64,000 nt of DNA from assembly GCF_011752815.1 (NCBI RefSeq), contig NZ_VWWV01000001.1, positions 1,364,001-1,428,000 on the forward strand. Direction: 5' to 3'. Source of the stretch: Enterobacter sp. Cy-643. Its GTDB lineage: Bacteria > Pseudomonadota > Gammaproteobacteria > Enterobacterales > Enterobacteriaceae. Of the stretch, positions 16,983 through 25,330 are shown in pieces. A program made the position numbers and the translations under genes. The stretch's first letter is position 1. Every line of letters starts with the position of its first letter. The notes under the pieces were generated by a model. That model did no database searches. It was not told the DNA's origin and worked only from the letters and a program-made list of their open reading frames with translations.

Positions 16983-17813
16983 GGCGAGTATCTGCTTCAT
17001 CGCTTCAAGCGCGGTGGAGCGATAGCCCTTACGCCAGACTAGCTGAGTGAGGGCGTCGGCCACAAACCGTTGCTGCGTGCCTTCCGGTAAAGCCAGCGTC
17101 GCCGCGACGCTTTCCGGGAGCACGCCGCTGCAGCGTCCTGCGGCAACGGAAGCGATCATCGAGTGATAAGAGCTGACGTCCTGTACTTCCACCAGAGTTT
17201 GTGCGTTGAGCAAAGCCTCACCGCGCGCCCGATAGGAACATCCGCGCGGAAAAGCGGCAAGACGAGGATGATTGCCGCTGGCGGTTTCCGGCACGAGCAG
17301 CATCAGGCGTTCAGTGAACACATCCATGGACTCAAGATCTTCGGGGCAGTGAACCTGTCCCCCTGCTTCCGGTAACAGGCTCACCAGCGCGCAGTCCAGT
17401 GAAGCGTGGCGAAGCTGCTCCAGCAGCTGCTGCGTCGGCTGGGTGGTTAAGGTGAGGGAGACATCAGGGTACTGATGGTGAAATTGCTGGAACACCGGCA
17501 TCAGGCGGCTGACCGCGGTGGCCTCCATCGAGCCCATATTCAGTGCGCCTGCAGGCTTACCCGGATGCAGCGCCTGTCGGGCTTCTTCCGCCAGGCTAAG
17601 TATTTTTTTGGTGTAGCAGAGAAAACTTTCGCCTTCTGGCGACAGGATCATTTTCTTGCTGTCGCGCACGAACAACGCGACGCCAAGATCGTCTTCCAGT
17701 TGCTGAATGCGGGTGGTGATGTTCGACTGCACGCGGCCAAGCCTTTGGGCGGCTTTCGTCACGCTTTGTTCTTCGGCAACGATTTTGAACATCTGCAGTG
17801 TGGTGTGGTTCAT
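16965..17813 (-). CDS. LysR family transcriptional regulator
   Basis: A 282-residue LysR regulator. The winged helix is at residues 1-60 (with S-V-T-K-A-A-Q-R-L-G and V-Q-S-N-I-T-T-R-I-Q-Q-L-E) and a substrate-binding-like domain follows. The start at 17813 (MNHTTLQMF) fits the family; upstream Met codons would add five residues. It is divergent from the nitronate monooxygenase gene across a strong palindrome and convergent with the MFS gene, so either or both may be targets. Confidence 0.88.
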   Translation of the reverse strand: MNHTTLQMFKIVAEEQSVTKAAQRLGRVQSNITTRIQQLEDDLGVALFVRDSKKMILSPEGESFLCYTKKILSLAEEARQALHPGKPAGALNMGSMEATAVSRLMPVFQQFHHQYPDVSLTLTTQPTQQLLEQLRHASLDCALVSLLPEAGGQVHCPEDLESMDVFTERLMLLVPETASGNHPRLAAFPRGCSYRARGEALLNAQTLVEVQDVSSYHSMIASVAAGRCSGVLPESVAATLALPEGTQQRFVADALTQLVWRKGYRSTALEAMKQILASASNL

Positions 17814-17846
17814 ATTTTTCATTCTCAATATGATAATGATCTTGAT

Positions 17847-17873
17847 CTTAACATCTTCAAATAAGATGTTAAG
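17847..17873. promoter_or_regulatory. 11-bp perfect palindrome, LysR operator candidate
   Basis: CTTAACATCTT (17847-17857), spacer CAAAT, AAGATGTTAAG (17863-17873). The perfect inverted repeat lies between divergent LysR and nitronate monooxygenase starts, 34 bp and 32 bp from each. Confidence 0.65.
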
Positions 17874-17904
17874 CCTTCAATCTCTCATTTCCTGAGGTAG
17901 CGCC

Positions 17905-18960
17905 ATGTTTCGTAGCCTTTCACAACTGCTCGCGATAGACCATCCCATCATACAGGCCCCTATGGCGGGCGTCTCCACCCCGGAACTGGCGGCGGCGGTC
18001 AGCAATGCCGGCGGCCTTGGTTCGCTGGGCGTTGGCGCGAGCGACGTTGTACAGGCCAGGACAGCCATCCTGAAAACGCAGGCCTTAACCTCGCGTCCGT
18101 TCAGCGTGAATCTGTTTTGCCATCAGCCTGCCAAACGGGATGAGGCGCTGGAGCGCACATGGATTGATAGCCTGCGGCCGCTGTTCGCTGAGTTTGGCGG
18201 CACGCCGCCGGAAACGCTCCGCGAAATTTATCAAAGCTTTATTGGCCACGAAGCAATGCTGGAGATGCTGCTGGAGACGGCTCCGGCCGCGGTCAGCTTC
18301 CATTTTGGTGTGCCCGATCGCGACGTTGTGCAGGCCTTCCACGAAAGAGGAATTGTGACGCTCGCCACCGCCACCCGGCCTGAGGAGGCGTTGCAGATTC
18401 AGGCAAACGGCGTGGATGTGATTGTAGCGCAGGGTTTTGAAGCGGGCGGGCATCGCGGGATGTTCGACGAGAAGGCTCACGATACACAGCTCAGCACCTT
18501 CGCGCTGGTACAGCTGCTGAAAACACAGGTGGATCTGCCCATTGTTGCCGCTGGCGGGATCATGGACGGGGCCGGTATTCACGCCATGCTAAGCGTGGGG
18601 GCGGATGCAGTACAGCTGGGTACCGCGTTTCTGCTTTGCCCTGAGTCAGCCGCCGATGCAGGCTACCGGCAGCGGCTGAAATCCAGCCGATTGCACCAGA
18701 CGGAAATGACCCACGCTATCTCAGGCAGGGCAGCCAGAAGCCTGGAAAACGATTATTGCCGCCACGGGCGGACTGCTGGCCAGCATGCCGTCCCGGCTTA
18801 CCCGGTAGCCTACGATATTGGTAAAGCCCTCGCCAGTATCGCAAAAGGCAACGGCCATCTGGGCTACAGCGCGCACTGGGCCGGGCAGGGCGTGAACCTT
18901 ATCCGCGAAATGCCGGCCGCTGAATTACTGCAAACGCTGGTCTGCGAAGCCGGGCTATAA
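17905..18960 (+). CDS. Nitronate monooxygenase family flavoprotein
   Basis: A 351-residue TIM-barrel FMN enzyme of the 2-nitropropane dioxygenase / nitronate monooxygenase family. Signatures are P-I-I-Q-A-P-M-A-G at residue 14, N-A-G-G-L-G-S-L-G, the catalytic-His segment E-A-G-G-H-R-G, P-I-V-A-A-G-G-I and V-Q-L-G-T-A-F-L. It oxidises nitronates using FMN and oxygen, usually as detoxification. TGAGGT precedes the ATG. It is divergent from a LysR gene with a palindromic operator between them. Confidence 0.88.
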   Translation: MFRSLSQLLAIDHPIIQAPMAGVSTPELAAAVSNAGGLGSLGVGASDVVQARTAILKTQALTSRPFSVNLFCHQPAKRDEALERTWIDSLRPLFAEFGGTPPETLREIYQSFIGHEAMLEMLLETAPAAVSFHFGVPDRDVVQAFHERGIVTLATATRPEEALQIQANGVDVIVAQGFEAGGHRGMFDEKAHDTQLSTFALVQLLKTQVDLPIVAAGGIMDGAGIHAMLSVGADAVQLGTAFLLCPESAADAGYRQRLKSSRLHQTEMTHAISGRAARSLENDYCRHGRTAGQHAVPAYPVAYDIGKALASIAKGNGHLGYSAHWAGQGVNLIREMPAAELLQTLVCEAGL

Positions 18961-18967
18961 AACAGGG

Positions 18968-19855
18968 TTACTTCAACAACGCCATTAAAATCGCGGCCAC
19001 GTGCTGCAGGGCTACATCCTGGCTTCGGCGTTTATGCCAGGTCAGGTGCAGTGAAAACCCCGGCAGAGCGACAGGGGCAGGGAAGGCGACGAGCCCTTCA
19101 GTAAAAGGTATGACCCGGGAAGGCAGCAGGGCCAGCATATCCGACGCCAGCAGCAGCTGCGGCACCATCTGGAAATTCGGCAATACCAGCCCTACGCGGC
19201 GGCGTAATCCCAACCTGGAGAGTTCCGCATCCACCGGAGTGGCGCTTTCCCCTTTCCCGGAGGTGATAATGTGCGGCCAGGCGAGCCAGCGCTCAAGACT
19301 GAGCCCGGATGCGGCAGGATGCCCTTCACGCATCGCCACAACATAGTGCTCGTCCATCAGCAGTTCGCTGTGAATGTCTGCGGCAGGCTGAGGAAAGACC
19401 GAAATGGCGATGTCCGTTGTCCCGTTAAGTAATGCGGTCTCTGCCTGTTCTGCGCCAGTCCAGCCCTGAACGATGGGATCAATTCCCGGGGCAGACTGCT
19501 GAAGTTTTTGCATCATTGGCACCAGCACGAACAGCGCCGGGAAATCCGCCATCGTTATCCGCAGCTTTTGCTTAATTTGATGCAGCGGGATCGCCGGCGG
19601 ATCGATAAGTTCAGTAATACCGCCCAGCACGGATTTCAGCGGAGCACGAAGAGACTGCGCAAGGGGCGTCAGCCGCATGGTGCCTCTGCCGCGCTCCAGC
19701 AGTTCGTCGTGGAAAAGATCGCGGCAGCGGGCAAGGGCCGCAGACGTAGCCGACTGCGACAGGCAAAGTCTGTCGGCGGCACGGGTGACGTGCGCCTCGT
19801 CGAGCAGGGCGTCCAGCACCACCAGTAGGTTGAGATCCAGCGTTCTTAAATTCAT
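18968..19855 (-). CDS. LysR family transcriptional regulator (NodD/NocR-like)
   Basis: A 295-residue LysR protein. The N-terminus M-N-L-R-T-L-D-L-N-L-L-V-V-L-D-A-L-L and the helix V-T-R-A-A-D-R-L-C-L-S-Q-S-A are typical of the NodD/LeuO-like branch. The ligand domain spans about 90-290. It is divergent from a flavodoxin-fold reductase and convergent with the nitronate monooxygenase (8-bp gap). A palindrome lies just upstream of its start. Confidence 0.88.
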   Translation of the reverse strand: MNLRTLDLNLLVVLDALLDEAHVTRAADRLCLSQSATSAALARCRDLFHDELLERGRGTMRLTPLAQSLRAPLKSVLGGITELIDPPAIPLHQIKQKLRITMADFPALFVLVPMMQKLQQSAPGIDPIVQGWTGAEQAETALLNGTTDIAISVFPQPAADIHSELLMDEHYVVAMREGHPAASGLSLERWLAWPHIITSGKGESATPVDAELSRLGLRRRVGLVLPNFQMVPQLLLASDMLALLPSRVIPFTEGLVAFPAPVALPGFSLHLTWHKRRSQDVALQHVAAILMALLK

Positions 19856-19860
19856 GTTGT

Positions 19861-19876
19861 AGATAATAGATTATCT
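19861..19876. promoter_or_regulatory. Palindromic LysR operator candidate
   Basis: AGATAAT-AG-ATTATCT is a perfect inverted repeat directly upstream of the LysR start, followed by one more GATTATCT half-site (19878-19885). It lies between this LysR gene and the divergent reductase gene. Confidence 0.55.
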
Positions 19877-19943
19877 TGATTATCTGTTGGAGTAATTTTC
19901 TGTGCCTCGCCATTATCGTCTCATCAACCCAAGGAGACGCCCC

Positions 19944-20498
19944 ATGAACAAAACCCTGATTTTACTTTTTCACCCGGATTTGTCCCGTTCCAGTGCCAAT
20001 GCGGCGCTGGCGCAAGAAGCTGCGAAACTTCAAAACGTCGAGCTGGTCGATGTCCAGGCACTTTACCCTGCCGGGATCGACATTTACCGCGACGGCGAGC
20101 GTGAAGCAGCCCGGCTACTCGCCGCCGACCGCATTGTGCTGCAGTTCCCGATTCACTGGTATTCCATGCCGGCCATTATGCGCCAGTGGCAGGACGCGGT
20201 GCTGACGCGAATGTTCTACCTGCATTACGAGGAGGAGGGGCGAAAGCTGGAAGGCACGCCGCTGTATGTGGCGGTCACCGCCGGTAACGTGGAGGAGGCT
20301 TATCGCCCCGGAGGCCGGAATCTTTTTACCCTCGAATCTCTGTTAGCCCCCCTTCGAGCCACGGCCAACCGCTGCGGCCTGACCTGGCATGCCCCGTTTG
20401 TGGTCTACACTGCCGATAAGCTTGACGCTGCGGGGCTGAAAACGAAGGCAGAAGCGTATGCGCAGGCGCTTACCCGGTGGCGTGAAAACAAATTTTGA
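19944..20498 (+). CDS. NAD(P)H oxidoreductase, flavodoxin fold (KefF/MdaB-like)
   Basis: A 184-residue quinone-reductase-type flavoprotein. Visible are L-F-H-P near the N-terminus (nucleotide-binding start), the flavin-contact segment Q-F-P-I-H-W-Y-S-M-P-A and the V-T-A-G-N loop. It should reduce quinones with NAD(P)H; KefF/KefG-like members also regulate potassium efflux, but no kef gene is present here. AAGGAG lies upstream of the ATG at 19944. It is divergent from a LysR regulator, an arrangement common for redox- or electrophile-induced reductases. Confidence 0.85.
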   Translation: MNKTLILLFHPDLSRSSANAALAQEAAKLQNVELVDVQALYPAGIDIYRDGEREAARLLAADRIVLQFPIHWYSMPAIMRQWQDAVLTRMFYLHYEEEGRKLEGTPLYVAVTAGNVEEAYRPGGRNLFTLESLLAPLRATANRCGLTWHAPFVVYTADKLDAAGLKTKAEAYAQALTRWRENKF

Positions 20499-20577
20499 AT
20501 TTTTTAGCAATATTTCTCGCGCTGATTCGTCTACCTCATCACAAGTGATTAGCCGTGACTTTACTGAGGTAAACATA

Positions 20578-21039
20578 ATGAGAGATTTTGATATGCACCG
20601 ACATGAACACCGCCGCCGTGGATTCTGTGGCCACCGCATGGGCAAGCCGATTTTGCTCTGCGTGGCATTGTTTGTCGCACTCGGCCTGATCGTGATGACG
20701 CTGTGGAATGCAGTGCTGCCCGGCCTGCTGGGCGTGAAAGAGATTGGCTTCTGGCAGTCTTTAGGCCTGCTGGCGCTGTGCCGCATTCTGTTCGGTGGCC
20801 TGGGCTTCCGCCCCGGCATGTTTGGCAAAGCCCGTCGCCGCATGCACGAACGCTGGATGCAAATGACGCCGGAGCAGCGCGAAGCGTTTATGCGGCATCG
20901 CCGCGAGAAATTTGGCTTTGGTCACCGCGATCGCTGCGGCTGGCATTCCCGCTGGGATGAGAAAATGGATCCGCGCCCTCAGCCTCAGCCGCCGGTACAG
21001 CCAGATGAAAACGGCGCTAAAAAACCGGACGCTGAGTGA
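20578..21039 (+). CDS. Small membrane protein upstream of ECF sigma factor, possible anti-sigma partner
   Basis: A 153-residue protein. The His/Arg-rich N-terminus is followed by two hydrophobic segments (about 22-48 and 57-76) and a charged tail containing M-T-P-E-Q-R-E-A-F, which resembles the L-T-x-x-Q motif of Spy/CpxP/CnrX-type sensors, then a Pro-rich end. TGAGGT precedes the ATG at 20578. Its stop codon lies just before or overlaps the start of the ECF sigma gene, so they are translationally coupled. Sigma partner or metal/stress sensor is inferred from context only. Confidence 0.65.
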   Translation: MRDFDMHRHEHRRRGFCGHRMGKPILLCVALFVALGLIVMTLWNAVLPGLLGVKEIGFWQSLGLLALCRILFGGLGFRPGMFGKARRRMHERWMQMTPEQREAFMRHRREKFGFGHRDRCGWHSRWDEKMDPRPQPQPPVQPDENGAKKPDAE

Positions 21040-21044
21040 CGACC

Positions 21045-21605
21045 ATGAAAGCCGGAATAGTGGGGGAATCTCTGCTGATGGCAGCGTTAAACGGCTGCCG
21101 TACCCGACTGAAAGCGTTTATTCGCGGGAGAACCGCCGGGCATGAAGACGCCGACGATATCCTGCAGGAGGTCAGCTACCAGCTAATGAAGGTTGAACAG
21201 CCGGTGGAGAACGTCGCCGCCTGGCTGTTCCGCGCCGCCCGGAACGAAATGACCGACCGGGCAAGGAAAAAACGCGAGCTGCCTTTGGCCAGCTGGTTTG
21301 GCGGCGATGACGAGGACGATTACCCGGAAGATGAGCTGGCCGAAACGCTGTTCGGTACCCCGCAAACGCCGGAGGACGAATACCTGAGGCAGCTGCTTTG
21401 GGAGGAACTGGAGACGGCCCTGTCGGAACTGCCTGCGCCGCAGCGTGAGGTGTTTATCAAAACCGAGCTGCAAGACTATAGCGTGAAGGAACTGGCGGCA
21501 GAGAGCGGCGACACCGTGCAGGCGCTGCTCTCCCGCAAACACAAAGCCGTTCTGTATCTGCGCACCCGGCTGCGCAATGTGTATGACGACCTGGCTGGTC
21601 AGTAA
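21045..21605 (+). CDS. ECF-type RNA polymerase sigma factor
   Basis: About 186 residues. Region 2 is at 10-75 (D-A-D-D-I-L-Q-E-V-S-Y-Q-L followed by W-L-F-R-A-A-R-N-E-M-T-D). An acidic linker (D-D-E-D-D-Y-P-E-D) precedes region 4 at about 120-180 (L-P-A-P-Q-R-E-V-F, K-E-L-A-A-E-S-G-D-T-V-Q-A-L-L-S-R-K). This is the extracytoplasmic-function pattern. The start may be the ATG at 21045 or the GTG at 21036, which overlaps the preceding stop. The upstream small membrane protein is the candidate regulator. A good terminator follows. Confidence 0.85.
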   Translation: MKAGIVGESLLMAALNGCRTRLKAFIRGRTAGHEDADDILQEVSYQLMKVEQPVENVAAWLFRAARNEMTDRARKKRELPLASWFGGDDEDDYPEDELAETLFGTPQTPEDEYLRQLLWEELETALSELPAPQREVFIKTELQDYSVKELAAESGDTVQALLSRKHKAVLYLRTRLRNVYDDLAGQ

Positions 21606-21613
21606 GACAGCCC

Positions 21614-21649
21614 CCGGATCTGCTCAGGGAAGGGCGATCCGGTTTTTTT
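21614..21649 (+). terminator. Rho-independent terminator after the sigma factor gene
   Basis: CCGGATC (21614-21620) pairs with GATCCGG (21636-21642), followed directly by seven T residues. It is 8 bp after the sigma stop codon, and just before the convergent digH stop. Confidence 0.85.
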
Positions 21650-21655
21650 AGCCTG

Positions 21656-23017
21656 TCATTCCCCCCAACGCTCCTTGATGTAATTCACCGCCTGCTGGGT
21701 CTGCGGCTGGTTGAGGTAATTTTCCCGGAACAAAATGGTGCCGTTAATTTGCGGCACGGCGTCGTTCAAATCGAGCTGCTTTTTCAGCTCCGGTACGCCG
21801 CCGCTCACCGTCCAGTCGGGCTCATTCTTCGAAGGCTCCCCGACCTTATACAGCGCAATCCCAATATAAAGGCGCGTGTTGGTCGGCTTCACAACGTTTG
21901 CCCACCATTTTGCCAGCACATCGTAGCGGGCGGCACTGCGTGAGAAGGGCCAGTAGATCTGCGGGGCAATGTAGTCCAGCAGGCCTTTTTGCACCCAAAG
22001 ACGCGTGTCTGCATAGGACTCGTCATAGGCTGCTGCACCGCGCGTTTCAGACCCGGCCGGATCGTGGGAGATATTACGCCAGACGCCTGCCGGACTCACG
22101 CCAAACTCAACGCCGGGCTTAAGCTGTTTGATGGTGCGTGAGACTTGCGCGATAAGTTGCTCAGTATTGTGCCGCCGCCAGTCGGCTTTGGACGCGTAGC
22201 CCTGGCCGTAGATTTTGTACGTCTGCGTGTCGTTGAGCGTAGAGCCCGGTGATTCGGTATAGAAGTAATCATCAAACTGCACGCCGTCGATGGCGTAGTT
22301 TGAAACAACTTCGGCGACGATGCTGGTTATCCAGTCGCGCACTTCCGGAATGCCGGGATCAAGCACGAAGCGGTCGCCGGACGTTCTTATCCAGTCGCGA
22401 TGTAATACATAAACGCTGGCGGGCTGCAGAGAAAGCGTGCGGTTCAGGGCGGTAACTGTGCCTGGCGTGATATTGGTAGAAACCCGGTAGGGGTTAAACC
22501 ACGCGTGGACCTTCATGCCGCGCTTATGCGCCTCATCAAGCATAAACTGTAGCGGATCGTAGCCAGGATCTTCGCCAATTTTTCCCGTCAGCATATCTGA
22601 CCACGGCAAAATCTTCGAAGGCCACAGCGCGGTGGCGTCGGGTTTCACCTGGAAAAACACCGTGTTGATGCCCAATGACTTCAGCTTGTCCAGCTTGTCT
22701 TTTAACGCCTGCTGCTGCTGGCTGATACGCACGGCGGCGCTGCTGCCGTTAACGGAAGAAACTGGCGGCCAGTCCAGACGGGAAACCGTTGCCAGCCAGA
22801 CGCCGCGCATTGGCTGGTTGTGCTGTGAAGGGGTTGTGACATTTGGCTGAGTGCCCGGCAAGGGCGTGACGAGAGAAACCGGCGGTTTAGAGGCGCAGCT
22901 CGCCAGAAGCAGCGCGGCGGCAAGTATCGCGCCAGGTTTTTTGACCCTGGCGGCAGAGAAGAAGCGGCTTGAAGTGGCGATGATGTGCTCCAGATTTTGC
23001 CAGTCGGTGAACAACAA
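21656..23017 (-). CDS. digH: DigH (YddW) divisome-localised glycosyl hydrolase lipoprotein
   Basis: The protein aligns almost continuously with E. coli DigH/YddW: P-M-R-G-V-W-L-A-T-V-S-R-L-D-W-P-P-V, N-T-V-F-F-Q-V-K-P-D, H-A-W-F-N-P-Y-R-V and D-Y-I-A-P-Q-I-Y-W-P. It is a GH10-like (GHL10) enzyme that cleaves denuded septal peptidoglycan. A lipobox L-L-A-S-C near residue 41 anchors it in the outer membrane. The only start that keeps the leader is a TTG at 23017; an ATG just upstream is in another frame, so the leader may be extended or slightly shifted compared with E. coli. Confidence 0.93.
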   Translation of the reverse strand: MLFTDWQNLEHIIATSSRFFSAARVKKPGAILAAALLLASCASKPPVSLVTPLPGTQPNVTTPSQHNQPMRGVWLATVSRLDWPPVSSVNGSSAAVRISQQQQALKDKLDKLKSLGINTVFFQVKPDATALWPSKILPWSDMLTGKIGEDPGYDPLQFMLDEAHKRGMKVHAWFNPYRVSTNITPGTVTALNRTLSLQPASVYVLHRDWIRTSGDRFVLDPGIPEVRDWITSIVAEVVSNYAIDGVQFDDYFYTESPGSTLNDTQTYKIYGQGYASKADWRRHNTEQLIAQVSRTIKQLKPGVEFGVSPAGVWRNISHDPAGSETRGAAAYDESYADTRLWVQKGLLDYIAPQIYWPFSRSAARYDVLAKWWANVVKPTNTRLYIGIALYKVGEPSKNEPDWTVSGGVPELKKQLDLNDAVPQINGTILFRENYLNQPQTQQAVNYIKERWGE

Positions 23018-23126
23018 GCATTTTCATACTATTCGACATCAAGTCAATCTCTAACGCCGTGAAGTCAAGCAGATGCGGACTAACCTTGCTTACGATCAAA
23101 ATCCTTATTTATCATCACAATAAATG

Positions 23127-23143
23127 AAACACATTTCGTGTTT
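23127..23143. promoter_or_regulatory. Inverted repeat in the digH/leuC2 intergenic region
   Basis: AAACAC-ATTTC-GTGTTT is a perfect 6-bp inverted repeat in the 267-bp divergent region between digH and the leuC-like gene. It is a candidate operator, for example for the LysR protein encoded three genes downstream. Nothing else is visible in this gap. Confidence 0.4.
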
Positions 23144-23284
23144 TATCCTATTACGCTTGTGCATCATACCTTTACTGACAGCCTAATCACCCGGTTGCTA
23201 CTATCCCTGTAGAAATTGTTCATTTTTTATCTGCGTGCCAGCACGCCGTTATTTTATGCTGTGAGAGCAACAAGGTGACCCGTC

Positions 23285-24709
23285 ATGAAGCCTAAAACGC
23301 TGTACGATAAAATCATCGATAGCCACGTCATCCGCCCTCTGGACGATCAGGGCAATGTCCTGCTGTATATCGACCGTTCCATCCTCAACGAATACACCAG
23401 CCCGCAGGCATTCAGCGGCCTGCGTGACGCCAACCGCAAGGTCTGGCAGCCAAACAGTATCCTGCTTAACGTGGACCACGTTAACCCGACGCGGCCAGAG
23501 CGTACGCCGGAGATGACCGATCCGGGCGGCGAGCTGCAGGTGCGCTACTTTGAGTCCAACAGCCGTGATTTTGGCCTTGAGCTGTTCGACGTAATGGATC
23601 CACGCCAGGGCATTGAACACGTTGTCGCCCATGAACAGGGGATCGTGCTGCCGGGCATGGTGATTGCCGCAGGCGACAGCCATACCACCACTTACGGTGC
23701 TTTCGGCGCGTTTGGGTTCGGTATCGGCACCTCAGAAATTGAACATATGCTGGCAACGCAGACGCTGGCCTACAAAAAGCTCAAAACGCTGCGAGTGACG
23801 GTGAACGGTGAGCTGCCGTTTGCCGCGACGGCAAAAGATATTGTCATGCTGCTGATCGCAGAAATTGGTGCCGACGGTGCGACCGGTTTTGCTATCGAGT
23901 TCTGCGGCAGCGCCATTGATGCGCTTAGCGTGGAAGGGCGGATGACCATTTGCAATATGGCGGTCGAAGCCGGAGCCCGCGGCGCTTTTATGGCACCGGA
24001 TGAAAAAGTTTATGCCTACATCAAACCAGCACCGCGCGTGCCCAAAGGCGAGATGTGGGAACAGGCGCTGAAATACTGGCGAACGCTCTCCAGCGATGCT
24101 GACGCGGTGTTTGATAAAGAAGTGGTGCTCGACTGCGCCAACTTAACGCCGCGCGTGACGTGGGGTACCAGCCCGGACCAGGGCGGCAGCATTACTGACC
24201 AGGTGCCCGATCCTGCCAGGGAGTCCAGTGCAGCCAAACGTCGTGACATTGAAAATGCGCTGAGATATATGGGACTCACGCCCGGCACGCCGCTGAGCCA
24301 GATCCCGATTACTCATGCGTTTATTGGCTCGTGTACTAACGGGCGAATTGAAGATCTCAGGGCGGTTGCCGAGGTGCTGCGGGACAGAAAAATTGCGCCG
24401 GGCGTAAGGGGAATTATCGTGCCGGGTTCAACGCAGGTTCGCGCCCGTGCCGAGCAAGAAGGGTTAGCCCAAATATTTATCGACGCCGGATTTGAATGGC
24501 GGCAGTCAGGCTGCTCCATGTGCCTGGCGATGAACGAAGATGTGCTGCAGCCGGGTGACCGCTGCGCCTCCAGCACCAACCGTAACTTTGCCGGCCGGCA
24601 GGGCGCCGGGGCGAGAACGCATTTAATGAGTCCGGCAATGGTCGCTGCGGCGGCAGTGGCAGGCCATCTGACCGATGTCCGTCCGTATTTACAGCAGGGG
24701 GAAGCGTAA
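23285..24709 (+). CDS. LeuC-like 3-isopropylmalate/2-methylmalate dehydratase large subunit (paralogue)
   Basis: A 474-residue aconitase-superfamily large subunit. The three cysteines that bind the 4Fe-4S cluster are in S-C-T-N (C350) and C-S-M-C (C410, C413). G-D-S-H-T-T-T-Y-G-A-F-G-A and R-N-F-A-G-R-Q-G complete the family pattern. It is close to LeuC but diverges in the substrate-facing N-terminal region. It sits with leuD-like, hydrolase and LysR genes rather than with leuA/leuB, so it is probably a catabolic or biosynthetic hydro-lyase for another branched malate, such as citramalate- or citraconate-type acids (inference). Confidence 0.85.
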   Translation: MKPKTLYDKIIDSHVIRPLDDQGNVLLYIDRSILNEYTSPQAFSGLRDANRKVWQPNSILLNVDHVNPTRPERTPEMTDPGGELQVRYFESNSRDFGLELFDVMDPRQGIEHVVAHEQGIVLPGMVIAAGDSHTTTYGAFGAFGFGIGTSEIEHMLATQTLAYKKLKTLRVTVNGELPFAATAKDIVMLLIAEIGADGATGFAIEFCGSAIDALSVEGRMTICNMAVEAGARGAFMAPDEKVYAYIKPAPRVPKGEMWEQALKYWRTLSSDADAVFDKEVVLDCANLTPRVTWGTSPDQGGSITDQVPDPARESSAAKRRDIENALRYMGLTPGTPLSQIPITHAFIGSCTNGRIEDLRAVAEVLRDRKIAPGVRGIIVPGSTQVRARAEQEGLAQIFIDAGFEWRQSGCSMCLAMNEDVLQPGDRCASSTNRNFAGRQGAGARTHLMSPAMVAAAAVAGHLTDVRPYLQQGEA

Positions 24710-25324
24710 ATGGAACCCTTTAACCGTGTCACCGGCGTGGCCGCACCGATGCTGGCTGCCAACATAGATACCGATGTGATCATGCCGAAGCAGTTTTTGA
24801 AAGGTATCGATCGTAACAATCTCGACCGAGGCGTTTTCTTTGACCAGCGTTTTCTGGCCGACGGCTCGCCAAACCCGGAGTTTATCCTCAACAAGTCCGC
24901 GTGGCAGGGCACACAGTTTCTTATCGTCGGCCCGAACTTTGGCTGCGGCTCCAGCCGCGAACATGCGGTTTGGGGGTTACGTCAACTTGGCATACGGGCG
25001 CTGATCGGCACCAGCTTCGCCGGAATATTTAATGACAACTGCCAGCGCAACGGCGTGCTGACCCTGACGCTGCCAGCGGAGGATATCGAGCGGCTGGCGC
25101 AGGCAGCAAACAATCCTGAAGCTAACCGCATTACCGTCGATCTCGCCCGGCAGCAGATAAGCGTGGAGGGCAAAGATATTGCCTTTACGGTCGACGAGCT
25201 GAAAAAGCACATGCTGCTGGAAGGCCACGATGCCATCAGCTATACGCTGCAATATCAGCAAGAGATTCGCGAGTTTGAACAGCGCCATTTTGCCGCCCAT
25301 CCGTGGCTACTGACTCAGGATTAA
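24710..25324 (+). CDS. LeuD-like dehydratase small subunit (paralogue)
   Basis: A 204-residue swivelling small subunit that pairs with the preceding LeuC-like protein. It shows N-I-D-T-D-V-I-M-P-K-Q-F near the N-terminus and G-P-N-F-G-C-G-S-S-R-E-H-A in the middle, both diagnostic of LeuD. Its ATG follows the leuC-like stop immediately, so the two are translationally coupled. Length matches the family. Same uncertainty about substrate as for the large subunit. Confidence 0.87.
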   Translation: MEPFNRVTGVAAPMLAANIDTDVIMPKQFLKGIDRNNLDRGVFFDQRFLADGSPNPEFILNKSAWQGTQFLIVGPNFGCGSSREHAVWGLRQLGIRALIGTSFAGIFNDNCQRNGVLTLTLPAEDIERLAQAANNPEANRITVDLARQQISVEGKDIAFTVDELKKHMLLEGHDAISYTLQYQQEIREFEQRHFAAHPWLLTQD

Positions 25325-25330
25325 TTTTCA

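Noticed and set aside
23285..25324. Main leucine biosynthesis leuCD genes
   Set aside because: leuA and leuB are absent and the pair sits with a hydrolase and LysR gene; treated as paralogues.
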